From assembly GCA_900550685.1 (NCBI GenBank), contig URTS01000026.1:1-17844 (forward strand): a stretch of DNA of 17,844 nucleotides, given 5' to 3'. The notes under the pieces are model-generated. The model did no database searches, was not told the DNA's origin, and saw only the letters and a program-made list of their open reading frames with translations. Made by a program: the position numbers and the translations under genes. The DNA comes from an uncultured Oscillibacter sp. Lineage in GTDB: Bacteria; Bacillota; Clostridia; Oscillospirales; Oscillospiraceae. Shown here in pieces: positions 1 to 6,053 of the stretch; the first letter of the stretch is position 1; each line of letters starts with the position of its first letter.

Positions 1-55
1 AGAACACCCATACATCCTTGAAAGCAGCGATATCAGCACTGTTGAAATTAGACAT
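1..55 (-). CDS. etfA: Electron transfer flavoprotein alpha subunit, N-terminal fragment
   Basis: Only the first 18 codons are present; the gene continues beyond the left edge. The peptide starts MSNFNSADIAAFKDVWVF, and the 'FKDVWVF' strand is typical of the beginning of clostridial EtfA. EtfA binds the alpha-FAD and passes electrons to butyryl-CoA dehydrogenase. The ATG is preceded by a strong AAGGAGA ribosome site. It lies 17 nt after the etfB stop, in the usual bcd-etfB-etfA order. The short peptide alone would not identify the protein; the position directly after etfB makes the call. Confidence 0.85.
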   Translation of the reverse strand, partial: MSNFNSADIAAFKDVWVF

Positions 56-72
56 TATTTCGTTCTCCTTCC

Positions 73-873
73 TTAGATGATGTGCTTTTCCACGAGGATG
101 GAAACCAGCTTCTCGCAGGTCTCCTTGCCATCGCCCTCCAGCATCATGCCGACGCCCTTCTGGGGGGGGGTGAAGCTCTTGAAGATGTTGGTGGGAGAGC
201 CCTTCAGGCCGATGGTGGTGGCATCGATCAGGGGATGATCCTTCAGGTCCTCATAGCCCAGGGTGGTCAGAGGCTTGCTGTAGGTGGACAGGATGCCGCC
301 GATGGACATGTAACGGGGGTTGTTCAGCTCCTTGATGCAGGTGATCAGGCAGGGAGTCTGCACCTTGATGGTCATGTAGCCGTCCTCCAGCATACGCTTG
401 ACGGTGATGGTATCGCCGTCCTTGGTGATGTCGGCAGCGTAAGTGACCTGGGGCAGGTGCAGCTTCTCAGCGATCTGGGGGCCCACCTGGGCGGTATCGC
501 CGTCGATGGCCTGACGGCCGCACATCACAACGTCGTCCTTCTCCACGCCGATCTTGTTGATGGCAGCGGCCAGGATCTGGGAAGTAGCGTAAGTATCGGA
601 GCCGCCGAACTCACGGGCGGACACCAGATAGGCCTCATCGGCACCCATGGCCAGAGCCTCACGCAGCATGCCGGCAGCGGGAGGAGGACCCATGGTGACA
701 ACGGTGACCTTGCAGCCGGTGGCGTCCTTGATCTTCAGGGCGGCCTCAACGGCGTTCATGTCGTCAGGGTTGATGATGGTCTGCATAGAAGCACGGTTCA
801 AGGTGCCGTCGGGATTGACAGCCACCTTACCGGAGGTATCGGGTACCTGCTTAATAGAAACAATAATTTTCAT
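73..873 (-). CDS. etfB: Electron transfer flavoprotein beta subunit
   Basis: This 266-aa protein is full length for EtfB. It begins MKIIVSIKQVPDT and has the nucleotide-binding signature GRQAIDGDTAQVGP at residues 119-132. EtfB pairs with EtfA. In butyrate-forming Clostridia the heterodimer works with Bcd in the cytoplasm, oxidising NADH and splitting electrons between crotonyl-CoA and ferredoxin. The GRQAIDGDTAQVGP signature is what one sees in the FAD-binding, bifurcating-type beta subunits, but bifurcation itself is inferred from family and context. The start is set by an AGGAGGT site. The gene lies 21 nt after bcd and 17 nt before etfA, so the three are co-transcribed. Confidence 0.96.
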   Translation of the reverse strand: MKIIVSIKQVPDTSGKVAVNPDGTLNRASMQTIINPDDMNAVEAALKIKDATGCKVTVVTMGPPPAAGMLREALAMGADEAYLVSAREFGGSDTYATSQILAAAINKIGVEKDDVVMCGRQAIDGDTAQVGPQIAEKLHLPQVTYAADITKDGDTITVKRMLEDGYMTIKVQTPCLITCIKELNNPRYMSIGGILSTYSKPLTTLGYEDLKDHPLIDATTIGLKGSPTNIFKSFTPPQKGVGMMLEGDGKETCEKLVSILVEKHII

Positions 874-894
874 TTTAACCTTTACCTCCTACAA

Positions 895-2040
895 TTATTT
901 CACGCCCAGGTGGCTGGAAATGACCATGCGCTGGACCTCAGAAGTACCCTCATAGATCTCGGTGATCTTGGCGTCGCGCATCATGCGCTCCACGGGATAC
1001 TCACGGGTGTAGCCGTAGCCGCCGAACAGCTGAACGGCGCGGCGGGTCACATCGGAAGCAGACTCAGCGGCGAACAGCTTGGCCATGGAAGCGTCCATGG
1101 AATAGTCCTCATGGAGCTGCTTCTTCATAGCGGCAGCATACACCAGATACTGCGCAGCCTGCATGCGGGTGTGCATGTCAGCCAGCTGGAACTGGGTGTT
1201 CTGGAACTGGCTCAGGCGCTTGCCGAACTGGACACGCTCCTGGGTGTACTTGATTGCCTCGTTCACAGCGCCCTCGCCCAGGCCCAGAGCCTGTGCAGCG
1301 ATGCCGATACGGCCGCCGTCCAGGGTCTGCATGGCGATCTTGAAGCCCTTGCCTTCCTTGCCCAGCAGGTTCTCCTTGGAAACGATGCAGTCCTCAAAGA
1401 TCAGGTCGCAGGTGGAGCTGCCGCGGATGCCCATCTTCTTCTCGTGCTTGCCGGTGGAGAAGCCGGGGAAATCCTTCTCAACGATGAAAGCAGAAATGCC
1501 GTGGTTGCCCTTGGTCTTGTCGGTCATGGCAAAGACCACGAAGGTGGAGGCCACGTTGCCGTTGGTGATGAAGCACTTGGAGCCGTTCAGCACGTAATCG
1601 CCGTTCTCATTCTTGGTGGCGATGGTCTGCTGGCCGGAAGCGTCGGTACCAGCGTTAGGCTCGGTCAGGCCGAAAGCGCCGATCTTCTTGCCGCTGAGCA
1701 GGTCAGGCAGATACTTGCGCTTCTGCTCCTCGGTGCCGTTCTCAAAAATAGGAGCGCAGCACAGGGAGGTATGAGCGGACACGATAACAGCAGTGGTGCC
1801 GCAGACCTTGGCCAGCTCTTCCACGCACATGGCATAGGACAGAACGTCACCGCCGGCACCGCCGTACTCCTTGGGGAAGTAAATGCCCAGCATGCCAAGC
1901 TTCGCCATCTTCTCGACGGTCTCCATGGGGAAGCGCTCTTCCTCATCGATCTCCTCAGCCAGAGGCTTGACCTCGGTCTCGGCGAATTCCCGGTACATCT
2001 TGCGGAGCATCTGCTGCTCGTTTGTCAGATGAAAATCCAT
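895..2040 (-). CDS. bcd: Short-chain acyl-CoA (butyryl-CoA) dehydrogenase
   Basis: The 381-aa length is normal for acyl-CoA dehydrogenases. The substrate/FAD signature FGLTEPNAGTDAS is at residues 123-135. The C-terminal IYEGTSEVQ motif carries the expected catalytic base Glu364, aligned with Glu367 of the Megasphaera enzyme. The enzyme reduces crotonyl-CoA to butyryl-CoA using electrons from EtfAB; this is the committed step of butyrate formation. The ATG follows a TAGGAGG ribosome site. It is the first gene of bcd-etfB-etfA. Its leader is long (about 220 nt from the best promoter) and contains a Rex-like operator. Butyryl-CoA as the substrate is inferred from the etf linkage and the neighbouring hbd; a different short-chain acyl-CoA cannot be excluded. 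Confidence 0.93.
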   Translation of the reverse strand: MDFHLTNEQQMLRKMYREFAETEVKPLAEEIDEEERFPMETVEKMAKLGMLGIYFPKEYGGAGGDVLSYAMCVEELAKVCGTTAVIVSAHTSLCCAPIFENGTEEQKRKYLPDLLSGKKIGAFGLTEPNAGTDASGQQTIATKNENGDYVLNGSKCFITNGNVASTFVVFAMTDKTKGNHGISAFIVEKDFPGFSTGKHEKKMGIRGSSTCDLIFEDCIVSKENLLGKEGKGFKIAMQTLDGGRIGIAAQALGLGEGAVNEAIKYTQERVQFGKRLSQFQNTQFQLADMHTRMQAAQYLVYAAAMKKQLHEDYSMDASMAKLFAAESASDVTRRAVQLFGGYGYTREYPVERMMRDAKITEIYEGTSEVQRMVISSHLGVK

Positions 2041-2170
2041 GATTCGATCCTCCTACAATTTCTTGTTCGGTTATTACAATCCCCCGGTCCGGACGGCTCT
2101 CTCCTTCCGACCCTGACCGGAGTAAGCAATACAACCTTTGACGGACGGCAAAGCGTTGGAATTGTACACC

Positions 2171-2188
2171 TTGTTACAATTTTAACAC
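2171..2188. promoter_or_regulatory. Candidate Rex operator in the bcd control region
   Basis: TTGTTAC-AATT-TTAACAC matches the Rex consensus TTGTTAA-N4-TTAACAA at 12 of the 14 fixed positions. Rex is the NADH/NAD+ sensing repressor of fermentation genes in Clostridia, and bcd/etf units are known targets. On the minus strand the site overlaps a possible extended -10 (TGT-TAAAAT). It also lies about 75-90 nt downstream of the stronger promoter at 2268-2296. Binding is inferred from the match only, and no rex gene is in the window. Confidence 0.6.
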
Positions 2189-2267
2189 CTTTTGGGCAAA
2201 TAAATCGCAACAGTGAATCCGTTTTCTCTGTTGCAGTTCATGGCTAAGCCACCCGTACTATGTGAAA

Positions 2268-2296
2268 ATTATAACGCTGCATGTACAGAAAGGCAA
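2268..2296 (-). promoter_or_regulatory. Probable sigma-A promoter for bcd-etfB-etfA
   Basis: On the minus strand TTGCCT (2296-2291) and a perfect TATAAT (2273-2268) are separated by exactly 17 nt. Transcription would start near 2261, giving a leader of about 220 nt before bcd. The leader contains the Rex-like site and imperfect hairpins around 2085-2153, including CTTTG...CAAAG at 2136-2153. A TTTAACGTTAAA palindrome lies about 30 nt upstream of the -35. Confidence 0.65.
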
Positions 2297-2326
2297 GAAA
2301 AAGCGGCTCGTGAAAATCGCCAAATT

Positions 2327-2338
2327 TTTAACGTTAAA
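2327..2338. repeat. Palindrome TTTAACGTTAAA upstream of the bcd promoter
   Basis: This is a perfect 12-bp palindrome between the hbd terminator and the bcd -35. Its core TTAACGTTAA occurs again at 3473-3482 upstream of hbd. Repetition in front of both butyrate units suggests a common regulator site; that is an inference. Confidence 0.5.
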
Positions 2339-2404
2339 TCTGTATCAAACGTCCAAGCCGTCAAGTTGTGCACTTTTCCGCCAGAAATCTGCCCATTTTC
2401 TGCA

Positions 2405-2436
2405 AAAACCGGGCTGTTTTGCAACAGCCCGGTTTT
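2405..2436 (-). terminator. Rho-independent terminator of hbd
   Basis: A perfect 14-bp stem (AAAACCGGGCTGTT at 2405-2418 against 2423-2436) with a 4-nt loop lies 8 nt after the hbd stop. The stem ends in a T run on the minus strand. It separates hbd from the downstream bcd unit, so the two are independent transcripts unless there is read-through. Confidence 0.9.
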
Positions 2437-2444
2437 GAATGAAA

Positions 2445-3281
2445 TTACTTGCTGTAGTCGTAGAAGCCCTTGCCGGACTTCTTGCCCAGCAGGCCGCCGC
2501 GAACCATCTTCTTCAGCAGCAGAGCGGGACGATACTTGGGATCGCCGGTCTCGGTGTACAGGGTGTCCATGATAGCCAGGCACACGTCCAGACCGATGAA
2601 GTCGCCCAGAGCCAGGGGGCCCATGGGATGGTTGGCGCCCAGGCGCATAGCCTTGTCGATGTCCTCAACGGAAGCAACACCGGTCTCAACCAGGCCGATA
2701 GCCTCGTTGATCATGGGGATCAGGATCTTGTTGACCACGAAGCCAGGAGCCTCGGCGACCTCAACGGGATCCTTGCCGATGTCCTGAGACAGCTTGTAGA
2801 TGGTATCGAAGGTCTCCTGGGTGGTGTTGGCGCCCCGGATGATCTCCACCAGCTTCATGCTGGGCACGGGATTGAAGAAGTGCATGCCGATGACGGCGTG
2901 CTTCAGGCCGTGGCCCATCTCGGTGATGGACAGAGAAGAGGTGTTGGAGGCAAAGATGGCCTCGGGCTTGCAGAGGGTATCCAGCTCGCCCAGCAGCTCC
3001 TTCTTGGTTGCCATATCTTCCTTGACGCACTCGATGATCAGATCGGCGTCAGCGCAGGCGGACTTCTCTTCCACCAGGATGTTGGCCAGCAGAGCGTCCA
3101 CAGCCTCCTGGGTCATCTTGCCCTTCTCAACGCGCTTCTGCAGAGAGGCAGCCAGCTTGTCCTTGTGCTTCTGGGCGGAAGCAACAGAGCTTGCATACAT
3201 CAGGGCGGTGTGGCCCTTTGCCGCGAAAACCTGGGCAATGCCGCTGCCCATGGTGCCGGCACCAAATACTGCTACTTTCAT
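2445..3281 (-). CDS. hbd: 3-hydroxybutyryl-CoA dehydrogenase
   Basis: The 278-aa protein reduces acetoacetyl-CoA to 3-hydroxybutyryl-CoA in the cytosol. It has an N-terminal Rossmann motif FGAGTMGSGIAQVF (residues 6-19), SNTSS at 112-116, and the catalytic His134 and Glu146 in MHFFNPVPSMKLVE. GFVVNKI lies near 180-186, and the C-terminal end is KSGKGFYDYSK. The start is the ATG at 3281, preceded by AGGAGGAA; a longer frame reaching 3332 lacks a ribosome site. Oddly, the end of the second beta strand reads LMYASS where most NAD-dependent family members have LRD(I/L), so the usual acidic ribose-binding residue is missing. The gene has its own promoter and terminator. No crt or thl is adjacent. 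Confidence 0.95.
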   Translation of the reverse strand: MKVAVFGAGTMGSGIAQVFAAKGHTALMYASSVASAQKHKDKLAASLQKRVEKGKMTQEAVDALLANILVEEKSACADADLIIECVKEDMATKKELLGELDTLCKPEAIFASNTSSLSITEMGHGLKHAVIGMHFFNPVPSMKLVEIIRGANTTQETFDTIYKLSQDIGKDPVEVAEAPGFVVNKILIPMINEAIGLVETGVASVEDIDKAMRLGANHPMGPLALGDFIGLDVCLAIMDTLYTETGDPKYRPALLLKKMVRGGLLGKKSGKGFYDYSK

Positions 3282-3352
3282 GTGAGATTCCTCCTGTTTT
3301 TTGTTTCCATAATTGGGCGCCCGCTGCTGCATAACATTTCGCGGGCACTGTT

Positions 3353-3378
3353 TTGACCTGTTACCATTATAAGGTCAA
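3353..3378. promoter_or_regulatory. Inverted repeat TTGACCT-N12-AGGTCAA straddling the hbd -10
   Basis: Perfect 7-bp arms lie at 3353-3359 and 3372-3378, with a 12-nt spacer that contains the -10 hexamer of the hbd promoter. A factor bound here would block RNA polymerase. No known regulator is assigned. The arms are unlike the GTTAA/TTAAC repeats farther upstream, so a second regulator is likely if the site is real. Confidence 0.55.
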
Positions 3379-3394
3379 CGTCTCAATTAAGCAA
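3366..3394 (-). promoter_or_regulatory. Sigma-A promoter of hbd
   Basis: On the minus strand TTGCTT (3394-3389), a 17-nt spacer and a perfect TATAAT (3371-3366) predict a start near 3359. The leader to the ATG at 3281 would be about 78 nt. Confidence 0.75.
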
Positions 3395-3441
3395 GCCTCT
3401 TTTCCCCTTTCCCGGGATTTTCTGCACATCCCACAAACAGT

Positions 3442-3493
3442 TCGTTAAATTTTTTACATATCCGTTAAATAATTAACGTTAAAAACTTAACAT
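3442..3493. promoter_or_regulatory. Cluster of three Rex-like GTTAA-N4-TTAAC inverted repeats
   Basis: Three dyads follow one another. TCGTTAA-ATTT-TTTACAT (3442-3459) has 3 mismatches in the 14 fixed Rex positions. CCGTTAA-ATAA-TTAACGT (3462-3479) has 4 and a perfect GTTAA/TTAAC core. ACGTTAA-AAAC-TTAACAT (3476-3493) has 3 and shares bases with the second. The cluster lies between the divergent hbd and trmB promoters. It ends 14 nt before the trmB -35 and starts 48 nt upstream of the hbd -35. The spacing fits Rex-type half sites, but AT richness weakens the case. Confidence 0.5.
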
Positions 3494-3506
3494 ATTTTTC
3501 TGACCG

Positions 3507-3535
3507 TTTACAGAAAACGATTTCTATGCTACAAT
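3507..3535 (+). promoter_or_regulatory. Sigma-A promoter of trmB
   Basis: TTTACA (3507-3512), a 17-nt spacer and an extended -10 TGC-TACAAT (3530-3535) predict a start near 3542. This lies between the -10 and the ribosome site at 3557. It also shows that an upstream in-frame ATG (3526) cannot be used by this transcript. Confidence 0.75.
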
Positions 3536-3570
3536 GGAGAAAATTTTGTGACCTTTGGAGGGTTTTTCCC

Positions 3571-4275
3571 ATGCGGATGAGAAAAAAGAAAAATCTGATC
3601 CCCCGGATGGAGCGCTGCGCCGCCCAGCTGATCCGGGACCCCTATGAGCACCAGGGCCGCTGGCGGGAGCTGATGCCCCAGGCTCGGGAACTGCGGGTGG
3701 AGCTTGGCTGCGGCAAGGGCCGCTTCACCCAGGGCACCGCCGCAGCGGAGCCGGACGTGCTGTTCATTGCCATTGAAATGGTGCCGGACGCCATGGTGGT
3801 GGCCATGGAGCGCTGTGTCAATGCCGGTCTTACCAACGTCTTTTTCGTGGACGCCAACGCCGACCAGCTCCCCCAGTTCTTCGCCCCCGGTGAGGTGGAC
3901 CGGATCTACGTCAACTTCTGCGATCCCTGGCCCAGCAAGCGCCACGCCAAGCGCCGCCTGACCCACGGCAACTTCCTGAAGCTGTACCGTCAGGTGCTGA
4001 AAATGGGCGGCCAGATCCACTTCAAAACCGACAACCAGCCCCTCTTCGAGTTCTCTGTGGAGGAGCTGCCCAAGTTCGGCTTTGAATTGTCCGAGGTCAC
4101 CCGGAACCTCCACGAAAACGGCCCGGTAGGCGTGATGACGGACTATGAGGCCAAGTTCCATGAACTGGGCCAGCCCATCAACCGCTGCGTGGGCACCATG
4201 GTGGATTGGACGGAACCGGAACCTGAAGCGGAAGAAGCCGCACCGGAGGAAGCTGCCGCTGAAACAGAGGTCTGA
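3571..4275 (+). CDS. trmB: tRNA (guanine-N7-)-methyltransferase
   Basis: The 234-aa enzyme methylates G46 in the variable loop of tRNAs with S-adenosylmethionine. It shows the SAM-binding motif VELGCGKGRF (residues 43-52) and the family signature YVNFCDPWPSKRHAKRRLTH. A later HFKTDNQPLFEFS segment also fits TrmB. The ATG at 3571 is chosen because GGAGGG sits 8 nt upstream and the promoter's -10 covers the longer start. The last 22 residues or so are an acidic Glu/Ala/Pro tail (EPEPEAEEAAPEEAAAETEV) that the usual core enzyme lacks. It is transcribed divergently from hbd, alone, and ends at the hairpin at 4424. Confidence 0.94.
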   Translation: MRMRKKKNLIPRMERCAAQLIRDPYEHQGRWRELMPQARELRVELGCGKGRFTQGTAAAEPDVLFIAIEMVPDAMVVAMERCVNAGLTNVFFVDANADQLPQFFAPGEVDRIYVNFCDPWPSKRHAKRRLTHGNFLKLYRQVLKMGGQIHFKTDNQPLFEFSVEELPKFGFELSEVTRNLHENGPVGVMTDYEAKFHELGQPINRCVGTMVDWTEPEPEAEEAAPEEAAAETEV

Positions 4276-4423
4276 CCCATTGAAAGCCTTCCCGGCGGGC
4301 CCGCCCTCCCCCTCTTGGTGATTTTGCTGAATGTCCGGCGCAGCGTATCCCTCTTTGCCTGTGATACCGTGTCTGCCCGGTGGGGCCGGATACATCCCGG
4401 AAGCACTTCCCATCTGATTTTGT
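4276..4423. other. Intergenic spacer after trmB, no gene seen
   Basis: No frame here has a ribosome site or recognisable protein. The only structure noted is a perfect 12-bp palindrome GGCGGGCCCGCC at 4294-4305, just after the trmB stop. It is not followed by a T run and is not a standard terminator. The rest up to 4423 looks like a GC-rich 3' leader to the hairpin at 4424. Confidence 0.5.
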
Positions 4424-4459
4424 AACCCGGCACTGCCAGTCAAAGGGCGGTGCCGGGTT
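4424..4459 (+). terminator. Terminator hairpin after trmB
   Basis: AACCCGGCACTGCC (4424-4437) pairs with 4446-4459, giving a 14-bp stem with one G-U pair and an 8-nt loop. It is followed by TCTCTTGT, a weak T tract. Distance from the trmB stop is about 150 nt, so the transcript would have a long 3' tail. Confidence 0.65.
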
Positions 4460-4542
4460 TCTCTTGTGCCTCCCCAAAGTGCCCATATTTAAAGGTATCA
4501 GCCAGCCATCCGGGCCTGGAAAATATTCCCCAGATTCCAATG

Positions 4543-4571
4543 TTGACAAATTGGATAAAAGATGTTACAAT
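4543..4571 (+). promoter_or_regulatory. Near-consensus sigma-A promoter
   Basis: Consensus TTGACA (4543-4548), a 17-nt spacer and an extended -10 TGT-TACAAT (4566-4571) predict a start near 4578, about 25 nt before the ATG at 4603. This is one of the strongest-looking promoters in the window and should give high constitutive expression. Confidence 0.85.
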
Positions 4572-4602
4572 TTGGTTACAATTTTTTCAGAGGAGTGTTA
4601 CC

Positions 4603-4896
4603 ATGGCAGAAGCAAAAACGGAAGGCCTTATGTACAAGGGCCATCCCCTGCGGCGGATCGATAACCTGATCTACTACGGCACGATGTCCGATAAATATAT
4701 TGTAATGATGCAGATCCTGGAGAGCAAGAAGGAGAACGGCCTGGACATGGCTACCAAGGTCTCCCTCCAGCTCCAGCTGACAGACCCCACCGTAAAGGCC
4801 CGTGACCGGGTGGTCAAAAAGGGCGAAAAGAGCAGCTTGTACGAGGCGATGGACTTTGCCTCCATCTGGCTGGAACGGGCGCTGGCCGGCAAATAA
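4603..4896 (+). CDS. Conserved hypothetical protein, 97 aa
   Basis: This small soluble protein has no signal peptide, membrane segment or cysteine pair. I recall similar sequences (YKGxPLxRxxNxIYYGxMSDKYIV pattern, ending in xAMDxxSIWLERALA) as short uncharacterised proteins in many Clostridia, but I know no function. The middle reads KVSLQLQLTDPTVKARDRVVKKGEKSSLYEAMD, and the mix of predicted strands and one terminal helix suggests a compact single domain. The ATG follows AGAGGAG with 7-nt spacing and sits 25 nt after a near-consensus promoter, so it is a real, well-expressed gene. The wall hydrolase begins 38 nt downstream with no separate promoter, so they probably share a transcript. No function is assigned. 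Confidence 0.88.
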   Translation: MAEAKTEGLMYKGHPLRRIDNLIYYGTMSDKYIVMMQILESKKENGLDMATKVSLQLQLTDPTVKARDRVVKKGEKSSLYEAMDFASIWLERALAGK

Positions 4897-4934
4897 GCCC
4901 GTCCCCGCCGATACGAAGGAAAGGAAGCGTTTCG

Positions 4935-5834
4935 ATGAAGCTTTTGATGAAAAAGGCCGTAAAGGCCGCCGTTTTTACTGCGCTCACCACCCTGGCGCTG
5001 ACCGCCTTTGCCTCTGCTGAGGGCGAGATCGCCATCGGCGCCGTCTGCACCACCGGCACCTCCCTGCGGATGCGCTCCGAGCCCAGCACCTCCGCCAGCA
5101 TCGTCACCACTTTAAATAAATCCGTGGCCGTGGCCCTGCTGGATGACAGCACCCCCGGCTGGTACAAGATCAATTACAACGGCAATACCGGTTATGTGTC
5201 CTCCGATTACCTGGTGATCGATCAGGACAACATCTTCACCACCTACGGCCGGGTGCCCGAAGGCACCGTCAACGTCCGGGCCGGTACCAGCACTGACAGC
5301 GCCAGCCTGGCCACCATCAGCGCCGGCACTGTGGTCACCGTCAACGGCCTGGTGAACGGCTGGTACGATGTCACCTGCCAGTACGGCACCGAGGGCTATA
5401 TCCGCAGCGACCTGCTGGTGCTCACCAGCAATCCCACCAGCGGCAAGGGCGCTTCCATTGTGGAAACCGCTCTAAAGCACCTGGGCACCCGCTATGTTTA
5501 CGGCGGCGCCTCTGCCGGCGGCTTTGATTGCTCCGGCTTCACCATGTACATTTACAAGCAGTTCGGCTACAATCTCCCCCATTCCGCCACCAGCCAGTGG
5601 CTCAGCGGCATGGGCACCAAGATCACCAGCATTTCTGAATTACAGCCCGGCGACCTGGTATTCTTCAACGATCCCAGCCGCAATGCGGGCAAGGCCTGCT
5701 CCCATGCCGGTATCTACATCGGCAACGGCCAGCACATCCACGCTTCCTCCTCCCGGGGCGGCGGCGTCATCATCAGCGACATGACCTCCGGCTACTACAA
5801 TACATATTTCGTGGGCGGTCTTCGTCTCAGCTGA
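4935..5834 (+). CDS. Secreted SH3b-SH3b-NlpC/P60 cell-wall peptidase
   Basis: The 299-aa protein starts with a Sec signal peptide (KK residues, hydrophobic stretch, AFASA with predicted cleavage after Ala28). Two bacterial SH3 repeats follow at about 35-96 and 105-165. Each has a (M/V)R-type RAG/RSEP turn, a GWY strand and a GYV/GYI strand, and they should bind peptidoglycan. The C-terminal NlpC/P60 domain (about 172-299) has the catalytic Cys199 in FDCSGF, His257 in SHAGIYIG and the third polar residue His269. Such enzymes cut gamma-D-Glu-diamino acid bonds in wall peptides and act in cell separation or wall turnover. The ATG at 4935 has an AAAGGAAG site; an internal ATG four codons on is possible. 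It is the second gene after the 97-aa protein. Confidence 0.95.
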   Translation: MKLLMKKAVKAAVFTALTTLALTAFASAEGEIAIGAVCTTGTSLRMRSEPSTSASIVTTLNKSVAVALLDDSTPGWYKINYNGNTGYVSSDYLVIDQDNIFTTYGRVPEGTVNVRAGTSTDSASLATISAGTVVTVNGLVNGWYDVTCQYGTEGYIRSDLLVLTSNPTSGKGASIVETALKHLGTRYVYGGASAGGFDCSGFTMYIYKQFGYNLPHSATSQWLSGMGTKITSISELQPGDLVFFNDPSRNAGKACSHAGIYIGNGQHIHASSSRGGGVIISDMTSGYYNTYFVGGLRLS

Positions 5835-5850
5835 TCCAATAGGCGTTTCT

Positions 5851-5876
5851 CCCCGGCACACAGCTGTGTGCCGGGG
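5851..5876 (+). terminator. Rho-independent terminator after the NlpC/P60 gene
   Basis: The perfect palindrome CCCCGGCACACA-GC-TGTGTGCCGGGG is followed by TTTTATT, 17 nt after the stop codon. Confidence 0.93.
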
Positions 5877-5882
5877 TTTTAT

Positions 5883-5976
5883 TCTGCGCTTTTGGCGCAG
5901 ATTGGACCGAAAAACGGTCAAAAACCGCCTGCCGCCCAGGATTTCCGGTCATTCAGGCAAAAACCGGAAATTCCTG
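5883..5976. repeat. Three consecutive hairpins upstream of the AbrB-like operon
   Basis: Stem 1 is TCTGCGC/GCGCAGA (5883-5889, 5895-5901). Stem 2 is GACCG-AAAAA-CGGTC (5905-5919). Stem 3 is the strongest: 13 paired bases with one bulged T, 5937-5949 against 5963-5976, around a 13-nt loop. None is followed by a T run, and stem 3 ends 11 nt before the -35 at 5987. They could be operator dyads or degraded terminator structures. Confidence 0.45.
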
Positions 5977-5986
5977 CAAAAAGGGC

Positions 5987-6015
5987 TTGCCTTTTTAGAT
6001 GCAGTCTGCTATATT
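5987..6015 (+). promoter_or_regulatory. Sigma-A promoter of the AbrB/PLP-lyase/EamA operon
   Basis: TTGCCT (5987-5992), a 17-nt spacer and an extended -10 TGC-TATATT (6010-6015) predict a start near 6022, about 32 nt before the first ATG. No equally good promoter was found before the two downstream genes. Confidence 0.75.
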
Positions 6016-6053
6016 CATACAAGTGTGAAAAATATGACTGAGGAGGCGATCCC

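Noticed and set aside
82..2247. A 721-codon plus-strand open frame antisense to etfB and bcd
   Set aside because: It mirrors the codon bias of the real minus-strand genes, is low-complexity (Leu/Gly/His/Ala-rich), matches no family and has no ribosome site. The minus-strand proteins are unmistakable.
2041..2260. Riboswitch in the 220-nt bcd leader
   Set aside because: Only short imperfect hairpins were found, with no known riboswitch core and no terminator/antiterminator pair.
3526..3570. Upstream in-frame start for trmB
   Set aside because: This ATG overlaps the promoter's -10, so it would not be in the transcript; the ATG at 3571 has the ribosome site.
4294..4305. GGCGGGCCCGCC palindrome as the trmB terminator
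   Set aside because: No loop of suitable size and no T run; the hairpin at 4424-4459 is better.
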